A stretch of 35,483 nt of DNA from an uncultured Planctomycetales bacterium (GCA_937982665.1 CALJLD010000210.1:1-35483); one strand, 5' to 3'. Positions 8,592 through 17,742 are shown, counted from the stretch's first letter. Numbers and translations: made by a program. The notes: generated from the sequence alone by a model not told the origin.

Positions 8592-10028
8592 TCAAGTCTG
8601 CCACAACAGCATGGTCGCATACGCACGCCATGGTCGCCATTTTGTCGTCAGGCGGGCGAGGTCGCCTGCTGAGCCTGCGCCCCGTTGAGGCAATTTTCTC
8701 CTCAGTTCCAGATCACCCGTTGGAAATGCATCAGGTTCCTTGAGAGCGCGCATCGCGATGCAGTTTGCCGTCCATTGGCCGATACCTGGTAACGAGGTTG
8801 CTTGACGAACGAAGTCTTCTAAGGTCATCGAGCCATCCAAGACAATTCGGCGAGTTAAGATTGCAGCCGCCAAATGCTGAATGGCTCGAGCTCGTGTCTT
8901 AGGAATTCCAATCTGGGTTGTGTCGACCCTGGCTAGCAAATCCGGGCCTGGAAACTCCCATGAAAGTTTAGCGTCAGCATAGGAGTTACCCCACGTTGTG
9001 ATCAACCGACCGCATAGAGTTGATGCCGCAGCAACAGACACCTGTTGGCCAAGTATGACACGTATGGCGTCGGCAAATGGATTCCAGCCACCTGGCAGCC
9101 GAAAGTCCGTGTCGTGCGTTATGCGCTTGCGAAGTCGTGGAGCGGTCGCGAGTTGTGTGGCAATGAGCGTTGGATCCGCGTCAAGGTCGAACATAGTGCG
9201 GGCTCGGTTCGCCAATATTTGTGCGTGCTTCCAAAGTTCGATCGGAACGAGCATGCTCAGATGATGGCGGTTCGCGCAGTTTGAAACCTCCACGGTGCCG
9301 TAGGCGTCATCAAATGCGACGAAACGTCGGTAAATAGACCGATCGATCGATTCTATTCCCAGAAACTGCCGCGGCCTCAAGAATGCTAACAACGCTTGCC
9401 AGTCGAATGGCGGGCGATATGCCAATTGTATTTCAAAATGTGCGTTACGTTTAACGTTCGGTTGGGACTTACGCGCACGGCGAAAATGACTCGGGGGGGC
9501 ATCGAATAGCCGCTTGAACGAGTCATTAAATTGTCTGATCGATTGGAATCCGGAAGCGAAGGCAATTTGCGTCATCGTGAGCTTGCTCTTGGCGATCAAT
9601 TGTTTTGCGAGTTGCAACCGGCTTGTTCGCACAACTGCAGTTGGCGAAGTCCCAAGATTCTCTTTAAAGACCCTTCTCAAGTGGCGACTACTTATTCCCA
9701 ATCGATCCGCCACCGAGTCGACGCATTCTTCATGCAAGAGGTTGTCGGAGATCAGGCGGAGTGCACGAGCGGTGATTTCGTTTCCATTCGGCCGTGCTGC
9801 AAAGTGTGGCGACCGCTCAGGAAAGCACCTAAGGCAAGGACGAAAACCAGCATCCTCGGCTGCTGCGGCGCATGCATAGAACTGCATATTGGATTTTAGC
9901 GCATGTGGAGCTGGGCAAATCGGCCGACAATAAACCCCCGTTGAAGTGATTCCGACAAAAAACTTGCCGTCAAATCGCCGGTCGCGGCTTCGTACGGCGC
10001 GATAGCAAGTATTTGGATCGAGATTCAT
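8592..10028 (-). CDS. alkA: Ada-AlkA fusion: methylphosphotriester acceptor, AraC HTH and DNA-3-methyladenine glycosylase II
   Basis: A 478-aa repair protein with three modules. Residues 1-75 are the Ada N-terminal zinc domain with its four cysteines, Cys34, Cys38, Cys65 and Cys68 (GVYCRPIC, FRPCLRC); Cys34 is the expected methyl acceptor. Residues about 82-185 are two AraC-type helix-turn-helix motifs (VADRLGISSRHLRRVF and MTQIAFASGFQSIRQF). Residues about 195-478 are the AlkA glycosylase with the helix-hairpin-helix LPGIGQWTANCIAMRAL from 413 and the catalytic aspartate at 439 in FPTGDLELRR. Known members sense alkylated phosphotriesters, activate the adaptive response and excise 3-methyladenine. 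The O6-alkylguanine transferase module of full Ada is absent, and no ogt-like gene is in the window. It is probably autoregulated; I saw no clear operator. Confidence 0.93.
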   Translation of the reverse strand: MNLDPNTCYRAVRSRDRRFDGKFFVGITSTGVYCRPICPAPHALKSNMQFYACAAAAEDAGFRPCLRCFPERSPHFAARPNGNEITARALRLISDNLLHEECVDSVADRLGISSRHLRRVFKENLGTSPTAVVRTSRLQLAKQLIAKSKLTMTQIAFASGFQSIRQFNDSFKRLFDAPPSHFRRARKSQPNVKRNAHFEIQLAYRPPFDWQALLAFLRPRQFLGIESIDRSIYRRFVAFDDAYGTVEVSNCANRHHLSMLVPIELWKHAQILANRARTMFDLDADPTLIATQLATAPRLRKRITHDTDFRLPGGWNPFADAIRVILGQQVSVAAASTLCGRLITTWGNSYADAKLSWEFPGPDLLARVDTTQIGIPKTRARAIQHLAAAILTRRIVLDGSMTLEDFVRQATSLPGIGQWTANCIAMRALKEPDAFPTGDLELRRKLPQRGAGSAGDLARLTTKWRPWRAYATMLLWQT

Positions 10029-10095
10029 GGTTTAAGTGTGGATGAAAGGCTAGTTGGAGTGCCCGCCGGCAGTTGTCTGAGACTTGGGCGCTCAC

Positions 10096-11052
10096 TCAAA
10101 TTAGGCCGATCGAAGTTGGGTCGAAGTAAGTGGACAAACAAGCTCCCATTTCACGAGAAGTGTCACGCAAGTCGATGCGATGCTCGACGACACTCTTAAG
10201 ATTAGTCAGGAAGTGAACCCACCCACCACGGCAATTTGCATGGATATGCATCCGCGAGAGCGGGTCGTCCGGAATACCAGATTGCGTGAGTCGAACAACG
10301 GTGCCACCGCGAAAGGGAATGCAGCAAATGTTTATGGCAGACTCACCAAAAGAAAACGCCACTTCATTCGTTGAATGGCCATCAAGAAACTCGCCGATCA
10401 AACGGCGGCCGTTGTGCCAGCGCCACACATATGTGTCGCCGGGACGCGCTGCCTCATCCCGTTTCCGCAGTTCACCATGAGCATTGGAGATCTGCATTGA
10501 TTCGACAAAGAAAGACTCCATTCCTTTCGCCGTCGCCCACATTTCCCTTATCTGTAAGGGGCTCGCCGCGATAGGGAAATGCAGCGACAAACGGCTCCAG
10601 TCAATTTCACCCGTTGGCTTCTGCCCGCCGCGTGCCTGCTCCGCGATTTGCTCGCCCAATACTCTTAAATGGTCCTTCCAAGCTGCAGCGTAGTTGGCTA
10701 AGTGTTGATCTGCGATTGGCCCATCTTCAAAACCAGAATGTTGAACTTCGATAACCGTCTGGTCACGTGCAGCGGATTGCAGAGCCCGAACAACTTCAGT
10801 CGGTGCCGCAAGCTCATCAGTTATCCAACTGAATGAAATCGCGCTCTGTGGCTCGATGCTGAGCACCTTGCATTCGATACGATGAGCGCTCAACCCGGGA
10901 CTTGGACTCAAAAAGCTGAATTGTGCCCCTGCTTTGTCTTCAAAGTCGTTGGGCATTAGCCACCCAGCCAAGAGCTTGGAATCCACAAGGTATTTCCAGA
11001 CTTGTCGCGGTGAACCCGCAGTTATTGCAGTTTGCTGTAGAGTTCGTGGCAT
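10096..11052 (-). CDS. Tandem SRPBCC (AHSA1-like) domain protein
   Basis: A 318-aa protein made of two SRPBCC/START-like ligand-binding folds. The first (about 1-135) has the family start SPRQVWKYLVDSKLLAGWL and ends with YAAAWKDHLRVLGEQIAE, a typical AHSA1 C-terminal helix. The second (about 150-300) repeats the pattern (SPLQIREMWATAKGMESFF) and ends with GGWVHFLTNLKSVVEH. Such domains bind hydrophobic ligands or act in stress responses; no specific role can be given. ATG 11052 has a GGAG seven bases upstream, which supports this start. It lies 67 bp upstream of the Ada-AlkA gene in the same direction. Confidence 0.85.
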   Translation of the reverse strand: MPRTLQQTAITAGSPRQVWKYLVDSKLLAGWLMPNDFEDKAGAQFSFLSPSPGLSAHRIECKVLSIEPQSAISFSWITDELAAPTEVVRALQSAARDQTVIEVQHSGFEDGPIADQHLANYAAAWKDHLRVLGEQIAEQARGGQKPTGEIDWSRLSLHFPIAASPLQIREMWATAKGMESFFVESMQISNAHGELRKRDEAARPGDTYVWRWHNGRRLIGEFLDGHSTNEVAFSFGESAINICCIPFRGGTVVRLTQSGIPDDPLSRMHIHANCRGGWVHFLTNLKSVVEHRIDLRDTSREMGACLSTYFDPTSIGLI

Positions 11053-11171
11053 GTGCTCTCCGTAATGAACATCCGATAGGAGGGTTGAGTGTTTCTTGGC
11101 GCAACGAAGTCTGGGAGGACCACAACAAGTTCAAGTTTGGTGGAGTGCTTCCGACTCCTTCAACGACGGTG

Positions 11172-11987
11172 TCAACTACTGAATAGGCGCATAACGTCGG
11201 AATAGGGAAGTTGGTCAGACAATGCTTCAAAACCGCCAGTAATCAAGATTGACTTTGCCGCGTCGCACGCGGCCTTGTTCGCCACACTCCATAATGTCGA
11301 TCCCCAGCTGATGCGTCGGGCCCCGAGGTCTCGCAGGTTTGAGACAGTGAGCGAGTTTCCGCCGATTCCTGACAGCACATTCACCGGACGACTTACAGAC
11401 TTAATAAGCGTTGCAAGCTCAGCCGGATCGGTAACGCAAGGCGCGTAGAGCACATCGGCGCCGGCCGCCTCATACGACCTGAGCCGTGCGATCGTATCAT
11501 TGAGGTCGGCAATTCCGCGAAAGTAATTGTCCGCGCGAGCCGTAATGGTGAATTCAAATGGCAACGATCGGGCTGCCTGCACGGCCGTCGAAATTCTTGC
11601 GGTGGCAAGGTCGATCGGGAGTATTACGTTTGCATCGGGAATCGCGTCTTCGATGGAGCAACCAACAAGACCAGTTTTCGCCGCCGCAAGAATCGTTTCT
11701 GCAACCACCTTTGGAGTCTCACCAAAACCATGAATTAGGTCGCCACTCACGGGGAGACTTGTTGAGCCGGCAATCTCCCGCGCGTTTCGCAGAAACTCAC
11801 TTCGACTCGGGACAAAGTCGGGCATTCCAAGGCTGAACGCCATCCCTGCGCTTGTCGTTCCTAGAGCGTGAAACCCGATGCTTTCCAATAATCGTGCAGA
11901 TCCTGCGTCCCAAGCGTTGGCCATGACGAAACAGCTGCTGCGATGCATTGCAGCAAATTTCGCCCCTTTCACAGCCTGGCTGGTCAT
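11172..11987 (-). CDS. Isocitrate lyase/PEP mutase superfamily protein
   Basis: A 271-aa TIM-barrel enzyme of the PEP mutase-like group. It shows the strand-end signatures of that group: VMANAWDAGSARLLESIGF (22-39), LPVSGDLIHGFGE (78-90; the GD that helps bind Mg) and VGCSIEDA (108-115). It lacks the KKCGH cysteine motif of true isocitrate lyase, so C-C or C-P lyase chemistry on a 2-oxo acid is likely but unassigned. ATG 11987 was preferred to an in-frame TTG at 12014, because the conserved part starts right after it. It heads the minus-strand run that includes the SRPBCC and Ada-AlkA genes, with a 119-bp gap before the next gene. Confidence 0.87.
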   Translation of the reverse strand: MTSQAVKGAKFAAMHRSSCFVMANAWDAGSARLLESIGFHALGTTSAGMAFSLGMPDFVPSRSEFLRNAREIAGSTSLPVSGDLIHGFGETPKVVAETILAAAKTGLVGCSIEDAIPDANVILPIDLATARISTAVQAARSLPFEFTITARADNYFRGIADLNDTIARLRSYEAAGADVLYAPCVTDPAELATLIKSVSRPVNVLSGIGGNSLTVSNLRDLGARRISWGSTLWSVANKAACDAAKSILITGGFEALSDQLPYSDVMRLFSS

Positions 11988-12470
11988 GTTGTGATGCTCG
12001 GACTTGTTTGGCAATTTGGCTGTGGTTGGTTATTCATCAACCCATCGACACGTAGACCCTCGCTGAGTTGTCGTCGATCGGCTGTCCCACGTTCGTGATA
12101 TCGTAAATGGCAGCAAAGGAGATGCTGGCGGTTTTCGGACATGACTAACACGGGCAATCAACCCATAGAGTCGTTCGTGTTTTGGGTGGATGCCAGCGGT
12201 AAGGCCGGCGGAACGCTTCGAAACCCTAGGCAATTCCTTAGTAAACGCCCCAGCAAGACGATGGAACAATCTTGCGCAATGGCATGAGCGAATAGTCGCG
12301 TCCGCATGCCGCGAGTACGACTCTAATATCGGAGTAACATAGACTGCCCATGGCCAGCAGCGCGCAAGGACTGACAACGCGAGCATTGCTTGCCATCTCG
12401 GTGAAGTTCCAAGCGGCGTTCGCGCGTGGCGGCGCGTGCAGCACATCGTTTCTAACCAAAGAGTCAACTC
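11988..12470. other. Divergent spacer between PEP-mutase-like and methyltransferase genes
   Basis: About 480 bp that should contain the promoters of both divergent genes. A minus-strand frame of 145 codons crosses it but has no domain content. A 37-codon minus-strand stretch ending near 12046, containing ISFAAIYDITNVGQPI, looks protein-like but matches nothing I recognise. No clear promoter or hairpin is visible. Confidence 0.35.
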
Positions 12471-13286
12471 ATGCAGTCCACGAACCCCGTCGTTGAATTC
12501 TATGACAGCGATTACCCGTCTCGCGCGCTAAGTAAGTTTCCGGAAAACTTTGATGCAATAACGCATTCCCAGGGGATCCATGACGATGTGGATCGATATC
12601 GCGAAATTGCTGGGGAAGAACCGAAACAAATCCTCGAGTTATGTTGTGGCACTGGCAGAATAGGAGTTCCTCTCGCCCAAGATGGTCATCACGTGCATGG
12701 CGTCGACATTTCGCGTGAAATGCTTAGCACATTCCAGGCTCACGTGGAAAGCAACGAACTGCAGGAGCAAGTCACACTTGTCGAATGCGACATCGTCGAT
12801 CTTGGATTGCCATATAGGGATTTCGACATCTGCCTAATTCCTTTCAATAGCCTCTTGCTCATCGCCAACTTCGAGCGTCAGATCGAAGTCATCCGTCGTG
12901 CAATCGATCACCTGAGGCCTGGAGGCGAACTGTTGCTGGATATCATCAATCCACTGCGCATCCCGACAGCGGGCGAAACGACACCAAAGCCATTTTTTAC
13001 ACGTCGACACCCTATTAATGGCAACACTTACACTCGATTCGCAGCGCGAAGTGCATTTGATGCCCTGCAAAGGCAAACGCTGTTTGGCTGGTACGATGAG
13101 ATTACAAGCAGCGGGCTGCTACGTCGGCAGCATTACGAGATTCTTTGGCGGCCCATTTTCCGATACGAGTTGGAACTAATGTTGCGGGTCTGCGGAATTG
13201 ACTGTTCAGCAGTTGAGGGTGGCCATCGCGCAGAGTCATTCACTGCCTCGAGCTCACGAATGTTCGTCAGGACCCGAAAAAAGTAG
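12471..13286 (+). CDS. Class I SAM-dependent methyltransferase
   Basis: A 271-aa methyltransferase. SAM-binding motif I is at residues 54-62 (ILELCCGTG), the acidic motif II follows at VDISREML, and motif IV-like DICLIPFNSLLL comes later, with a post-motif LRPGGELLLDIINP. The N-terminal signature EFYDSDYPSRALSKFPENFD is shared with the second methyltransferase in this window (14534-15412), so the two are paralogues. The substrate is unknown. The conserved C-terminal part (LFGWYDEITSSG, then LMLRVCG) is also shared. It is transcribed alone from the spacer upstream and ends 123 bp before the convergent SnoaL-like gene. Confidence 0.9.
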   Translation: MQSTNPVVEFYDSDYPSRALSKFPENFDAITHSQGIHDDVDRYREIAGEEPKQILELCCGTGRIGVPLAQDGHHVHGVDISREMLSTFQAHVESNELQEQVTLVECDIVDLGLPYRDFDICLIPFNSLLLIANFERQIEVIRRAIDHLRPGGELLLDIINPLRIPTAGETTPKPFFTRRHPINGNTYTRFAARSAFDALQRQTLFGWYDEITSSGLLRRQHYEILWRPIFRYELELMLRVCGIDCSAVEGGHRAESFTASSSRMFVRTRKK

Positions 13287-13409
13287 ATCTCGGCCATTGA
13301 CTTATCCTAAGCAGTGGCCACTTAGTCAGGCGATAGCGGAGCTGTCGCAGAAACCGCAATAGTTCACGAGCATCTCAGTCCTATCGCCATCCATCCCAGA
13401 GTGGCTCAG

Positions 13410-14405
13410 CTACTCGTTATTGTCTGCATCAACGAATAGCGCTATGTGAGTCGCACGCTGTTTCCAGGCCCCAGCTTCCTCCCGTAGCACATCACCAAAT
13501 CGTATCAATCCAGAAGAACCCTTCTTCGTTATCGGATCAATGATAGTACAGTGCGCCGAGTAAAAAGCTAAAGCGAGATCTCCTTCGACCTGAACATGTT
13601 GGTCCAACAGCGTGAGGTTCTTAATTCGACGGCCACCATAGAGGACCGCACCAACGGACGCATCCATCTTGCCTTTCGACTGTGGGACCAAACTTGCTGC
13701 CCCAATTCCTTTCCAATCTGCAGTTGTGAGCTTGGCGATGGCTTCATCATCCCCATTTTCCGCGGCGGCCAGCATTTGGCGAATGTAGCGATCAACGCCT
13801 TCAGTCTTCGGCTGAGGGGTTGCCGCATTTTCCGATAACGCGTGCGGAGCCGAGTTCAGTGGTCGGCGGAGTGCGGGGATTGAGTGTAATCCGCGGGCAT
13901 CGCGTTGATGGTCTGGCACGATGCTCAAATTGGATGCGCATTGATTCCACCCAGCGGCATCTCTCCGGTAAACATCGATTGACCGAATGAGTCGTGCGAA
14001 CGTCTGCTTTTTGGGGTTTTGTTGAAAATAGCGGGCCAGATACAAGACAACCGCATAGTCTCCTTCGACATCAATATCCAATTCCACAAACTCAAACCCG
14101 ACAGCAGGGTTAGGAGGATTCTCTACGAAGCCGCCCATGTATCCATCAATTCCACGAATGACTCGCGCGCTACCAGCTCGGAATCCAAACCAATCATGCG
14201 TGTGTGTTTCCCTAGCCGTTGCGCTATCACTCTCGATATAGGCATTAAAGATATCCTCGATGTGGCGTCGAATCGTGCGCGTATCCTCAGCGTTTCGATA
14301 TTTCGATACCAGGTCATACTTTGGCCCCGTTCCGTCCTGGGCAAAGCACGCTGAAGCCACCAGCATCAGCATCATGATCGAGACCAAGAAATTAGCAGAA
14401 TTCAT
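13410..14405 (-). CDS. Secreted tandem SnoaL/DUF4440-like protein
   Basis: A 331-aa exported protein. Residues 1-22 form a signal peptide (NFLVSIMMLMLVASACFAQ). Two NTF2-like domains follow, at about 35-160 and 205-325. Each has the pattern of a helix with a polar stretch, a central YDVEGDYAVVLY-type strand (DIDVEGDYAVVLYLARY and HVQVEGDLALAFYSAH) and a final tryptophan-containing strand (AAGWNQCASNLSIV and AGAWKQRATHIALFV). The repeats show internal duplication. The fold can bind small ligands or be catalytic; nothing specific is indicated. ATG 14405 has AGGAG about eight bases upstream, which fixes the start. It lies 128 bp downstream of a methyltransferase on the same strand and may share its transcript. 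Confidence 0.8.
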   Translation of the reverse strand: MNSANFLVSIMMLMLVASACFAQDGTGPKYDLVSKYRNAEDTRTIRRHIEDIFNAYIESDSATARETHTHDWFGFRAGSARVIRGIDGYMGGFVENPPNPAVGFEFVELDIDVEGDYAVVLYLARYFQQNPKKQTFARLIRSIDVYRRDAAGWNQCASNLSIVPDHQRDARGLHSIPALRRPLNSAPHALSENAATPQPKTEGVDRYIRQMLAAAENGDDEAIAKLTTADWKGIGAASLVPQSKGKMDASVGAVLYGGRRIKNLTLLDQHVQVEGDLALAFYSAHCTIIDPITKKGSSGLIRFGDVLREEAGAWKQRATHIALFVDADNNE

Positions 14406-14533
14406 TCGACATCTCCTATTGTGCAAGGCGCAAGAAGGCTTAGTGATGTTTGGGTCGTCGCTACCCGGGCACAATCTTATGCAGAGCGGAGTGGCCTGCG
14501 CGCACGATCGTGCTCCGCAAAACGTCGGCAGAG

Positions 14534-15412
14534 CTATGGCTTGCTTTGCATCCGTTTTTGAGAGCCTCGTTGCGCTTGCACCGCCCTGGCTATTACATTC
14601 ATTTTTCGTGATGCACTTGAGTACGGATTGCCAAAGTGGTCGCCTTCCATCTTCTCGACAACAAAGCCGGAGTTTTCAAGCATCATCGTGATCTCGTTCG
14701 GGAAGACGACCCTCCACTGCATTGTGTAAGGGCGGCGCTTTACCATGCCATCGACAGTTATTTCGTCGTACCAGCCATAGAGCTCTTGCACTTGATCGAC
14801 ACCGATCTCGCCAAATGCGGCGAATCGTGTATACGAGTTGCCTGTGTGGACATTCTTTCGCGAAAAAAACGGGCGCGGCGGAGTGGTTGGTCGCAAATCC
14901 AAACTAAACGGGTTGACGAGATCGAGCATTAGCAGCGCACCTGAAGCCAAATGCGCAGCCGTTTGCTTGAGCGCCAGCGCCTGCAGGTTTGCATTGGGGA
15001 GGCACATCAGACTGTTAAATGGATATATCGCGAGCGCGAAGTCGTGCTCGCCGAGGCTGAGAGCGGCAATGTCTTGTTCGACAATTGAGAGCCGGTTTTG
15101 AACCGCTGCTGGTTCCAGCTTGAGCTTGTTCTTGAATTGGACAAGCATGGCGGGCGATATGTCGACGGCTACGACATCAAAACCGGCCCGTGCTAACGGA
15201 ATCGCGACGCGACCGGTCCCGCAACATAATTCGAGAATTGGCCCTCTGGTCTCCCGGGCAAGACTTACGTAGCGCTGGACATCGTCACGAATTCCCTGGA
15301 GGCCTGTTGTTTCATCAAAGTTTTCTGGATACGGCGAGAGTTCCTTTGATGGATAGTCGCTGTCGTAGTACTCTATGGAAGGATGTGTTTCAGGAAGACC
15401 ATGGTTCATCAT
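14534..15412 (-). CDS. Class I SAM-dependent methyltransferase, paralogue
   Basis: A 292-aa methyltransferase with motif I at 59-67 (ILELCCGTG), VAVDISPAML as motif II and ALAIYPFNSLM as motif IV. It shares with the 12471-13286 protein the N-terminal block (YYDSDYPSKELSPYPENFDE, then GIRDDVQRY), the PRPFFSR/NSYTRFAA block and the GWYDEIT block, so the pair arose by duplication. Its ATG overlaps the stop of the upstream acetyltransferase as ATGA, the usual sign of translational coupling. A second ATG follows immediately. The substrate is unknown. Confidence 0.9.
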   Translation of the reverse strand: MMNHGLPETHPSIEYYDSDYPSKELSPYPENFDETTGLQGIRDDVQRYVSLARETRGPILELCCGTGRVAIPLARAGFDVVAVDISPAMLVQFKNKLKLEPAAVQNRLSIVEQDIAALSLGEHDFALAIYPFNSLMCLPNANLQALALKQTAAHLASGALLMLDLVNPFSLDLRPTTPPRPFFSRKNVHTGNSYTRFAAFGEIGVDQVQELYGWYDEITVDGMVKRRPYTMQWRVVFPNEITMMLENSGFVVEKMEGDHFGNPYSSASRKMNVIARAVQAQRGSQKRMQSKP

Positions 15413-15990
15413 GCTTGTCCTTTACTATCGCGGATCGTGAATCTCATCACGGGCCGGGTTTCCGATCGGCGAGCTACTTCGACGAAACCGGCACGCTCAA
15501 AAGCCGAAGCGATTCCGCAAAACGCGAATACGTCGGGGACATTTTCCTTTCTGGGAATCTGCGGATAGGCCTCAACTATTAAAGCGCCTTGTTTGCCAGC
15601 ATATCTGACTGCCGCTCGAATTAGCTGCCCAGAGAGATTCATGCGCCGGCAGTTTTTCTTAATGAAGAGACACACGATCGACCAAACCGGAGCATCATCG
15701 ACAGGCTTGAAGATTCGGGAGGTGGAAAGCCGCACAAAATGCTCGCGCGGCGCAACGGAGCACCATCCGACAGGGGAGTTTTGAGAATAGGCCAATACGC
15801 CCACCGGTTGATGCTTGCGTACGAGCTTGCGCAACGAAGACTTATTCTTAGCCCCCTTTTGTTCCTCGTAGTCGGAACTCGTGAGCCGCATTGTCATGCA
15901 CCAACAGCCGCCGCAAGCCCCATTCGCGCCGAAAAGTGCTTCTAAGTCTTGCCAGTTTTCGTTGCTCAAGGCCTTGAATGTTGCTTCCAT
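15409..15990 (-). CDS. GNAT family N-acetyltransferase
   Basis: A 193-aa acetyltransferase. The N-terminal signature GACGGCWCMTMR (24-35) is characteristic of a GNAT subgroup of unknown substrate. The central PVGWCSVAPREHFVRLSTSR, the acetyl-CoA region VWSIVCLFIKKNCRRMNLSG and the end FERAGFVEVARRSETRPVMRF complete the fold. ATG 15990 was chosen because the longer frame to 16071 adds only nonconserved residues. It is the first gene of an operon with the methyltransferase downstream (4-bp ATGA overlap) and is divergent from the AraC regulator, with 135 bp between them. Cysteine-rich motifs may make it redox-sensitive (inference). Confidence 0.88.
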   Translation of the reverse strand: MEATFKALSNENWQDLEALFGANGACGGCWCMTMRLTSSDYEEQKGAKNKSSLRKLVRKHQPVGVLAYSQNSPVGWCSVAPREHFVRLSTSRIFKPVDDAPVWSIVCLFIKKNCRRMNLSGQLIRAAVRYAGKQGALIVEAYPQIPRKENVPDVFAFCGIASAFERAGFVEVARRSETRPVMRFTIRDSKGQA

Positions 15991-16125
15991 ACTGGCGAGT
16001 CCAATATGTTGGAATAATCTCAGGAGTATGTTTTTCAACTTACACCTCGTTGCAATGTGATGCGCGCACAATCGTGCTTTTCAGCGTATCCTTTGGCACT
16101 TCGTGAACACGGTCGGCAAGCCCTA
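15991..16125. promoter_or_regulatory. Divergent promoter region, AraC regulator / GNAT-methyltransferase operon
   Basis: A 135-bp spacer between the divergent starts. AraC-type regulators often control the divergent neighbour, so an operator is expected here. I cannot identify the half-sites by eye. Confidence 0.4.
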
Positions 16126-16977
16126 ATGACAATCAAGCACCAAAGTACAACGCTTTTTTGTAGCGAGACGTTTAGCGTCATCGACTTTGTTTGTCGATCA
16201 CAAGAGCGGAGCTTCGGTCCTCTTGAGGTCTCGGATGCTCACTACATCGTGTTAGTTCGGCGCGGCACGTTCGCCAAGCGCGTTGGTTTTTCAAATTGGC
16301 TTTCGACTCCTGCGTCCTTCACCTTCTTTAATCCAGGTGAGGAGTACCGCGTAGCCCACCCGACCGGGAGTGGCGACGAATGCACGGCGATACGACTGGA
16401 TCCAACTGCGCTTGATGGTCTAGCACACTCGGTGGATGTCCCGTCACTGTCCAATTCAAGACTTCCGCAGTCGTCACCTTCGGTGGTTCCTGCTAAGTTG
16501 TTCCAGGAGCATTGGCGGCTATTCAAGCTCGCGCAGGCCGCATCCTACGATCATTGCTCGATGGAAGAACGAACGGTTAACTTTGTACTTGCAGCAGCGT
16601 CATCCGCTTTTGTCGACCAAGCCGCAACTGCGACGCATCAACAGCTGACGCGCCACCAGCTATCGGTGGTGGGCAACGCCGCCGAATTTATCGCCAGCAG
16701 TTACACTCAATCTCATTCACTTGCCGACGTAGCAACGCATGTTGGCACAACTCCTTTCCATCTCAGTCGCCTTTTTCGGGCTGGCACAGGCTATTCCATA
16801 TGTGAATTCCGCAATCAGCTTCGACTGCGCGAAGCAATGCGAAGAATCGCACTGGGCGAAAAGAACTTATTGGCATTGGCGCTGGACCTGGGTTTTTGTC
16901 ACCACGGTCATTTGGGTCGGCACTTCAAGAAAATATTTGGCGCATCGCCATCTGAGTTTCGAGCGGAATTGGACTGA
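16126..16977 (+). CDS. AraC family transcriptional regulator
   Basis: A 283-aa regulator. The first 170 residues are a cupin-like sensing domain (FGPLEVSDAHYIVLVRRGTF, then PASFTFFNPGEEYRVAHP). Residues about 185-283 hold the two AraC helix-turn-helix motifs: SLADVATHVGTTPFHLSRLF, then ALALDLGFCHHGHLGRHFKK, ending with the family's FGASPSEFR. It is divergent from a GNAT-methyltransferase operon, which is its most likely target. ATG 16126 was chosen because the frame upstream is only 23 codons and lacks conserved content. The ligand is unknown. Confidence 0.9.
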   Translation: MTIKHQSTTLFCSETFSVIDFVCRSQERSFGPLEVSDAHYIVLVRRGTFAKRVGFSNWLSTPASFTFFNPGEEYRVAHPTGSGDECTAIRLDPTALDGLAHSVDVPSLSNSRLPQSSPSVVPAKLFQEHWRLFKLAQAASYDHCSMEERTVNFVLAAASSAFVDQAATATHQQLTRHQLSVVGNAAEFIASSYTQSHSLADVATHVGTTPFHLSRLFRAGTGYSICEFRNQLRLREAMRRIALGEKNLLALALDLGFCHHGHLGRHFKKIFGASPSEFRAELD

Positions 16978-17463
16978 ATTTATCTACCCCGACGGAATCA
17001 TTGAGTAGGCGATCAGCTGGATGAGCTGCCAAATGCGAGCGATGCTGGCTCTATGTCAGAATCCTTGAGTGCGTAGCACCGACATCAACCGTCTCCTGCT
17101 TTTGGTTTGGAGTATGCCATTGCGGCGGAGACGCCTTTGCCTTATCGAGCACGCTGCTGCCGCGAGCCAATGTCCGTGCTTTCAAGCACTGCAAAACGGT
17201 TGATCCCGATCTCATGCCAGGGCAGCAGGATTCGCACAAACAACCCAGTCGCGCATCGTTCGGCGAATTCGTCGTGATGCCGCCGCTAGTAAGCACTCGA
17301 CCGTCAGACTAGCCGAGGGTGACAGGGCTCGAGCATCCACGGATTATTCTTTGGCGAATCCGAGGCTGGATGGATTAGCTCGTTGGCAGCCCAGGGTTGC
17401 GGCGGGGAGGGCGTTACTCGGAAGACCTCGAGTTTGGCGACACGCTAGACTTCTTGCGTTTTT
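16978..17463. other. Spacer without a recognisable gene
   Basis: About 485 bp after the AraC regulator. No domain is visible in any frame. It leads directly into the beheaded DUF2867 fragment, so it probably includes the deletion or rearrangement scar that removed that gene's front part. Confidence 0.35.
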
Positions 17464-17742
17464 TTGCCTCGAGAGAGATCGCACATTGTTCTTGCACGAG
17501 GAGATGAGCTCCCTGGAACGGCCCAATTGAAGTTTGAACTCATTCCGGTTGGGCAAGAAGAAACGTCTAAGAATTCAGTCCGGCTCACGATGACTGCCCG
17601 CTTTCGGCCGAAGGGCCTCACCGGAATTATGTACTGGTATTCCGTTCTAGCATTGCACCATTTTGTATTCCGAAGAATTCTCCACGGCATCAAACGGGAA
17701 GCAGAACGTCAAATAGCTGCCGGGCAAATCCAGCAGAAGTAG
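17464..17742 (+). pseudogene. C-terminal DUF2867 fragment of an SDR-like (YbjT-type) protein
   Basis: A 92-aa frame matching only the end of a DUF2867 domain: DELPGTAQLKFELIPVG, then LTMTARFRPKGLTGIMYWYS, then LHHFVFRRILHGIKR. The typical order is an N-terminal NAD(P)-binding Rossmann domain of about 300 residues and then DUF2867. The Rossmann part and the start of DUF2867 are missing from the DNA upstream. The ATG at 17464 is therefore probably accidental. In other bacteria, genes of this type are often found in light-induced regulons with B12-dependent regulators and photolyases; here a B12-binding kinase follows 190 bp downstream on the other strand. Confidence 0.65.

Noticed and set aside
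12030..12467. 145-codon minus-strand frame between the PEP-mutase-like and methyltransferase genes
   Set aside because: Cys/Arg/Trp-rich composition, no domain and no start signal; it also covers the divergent promoter region.
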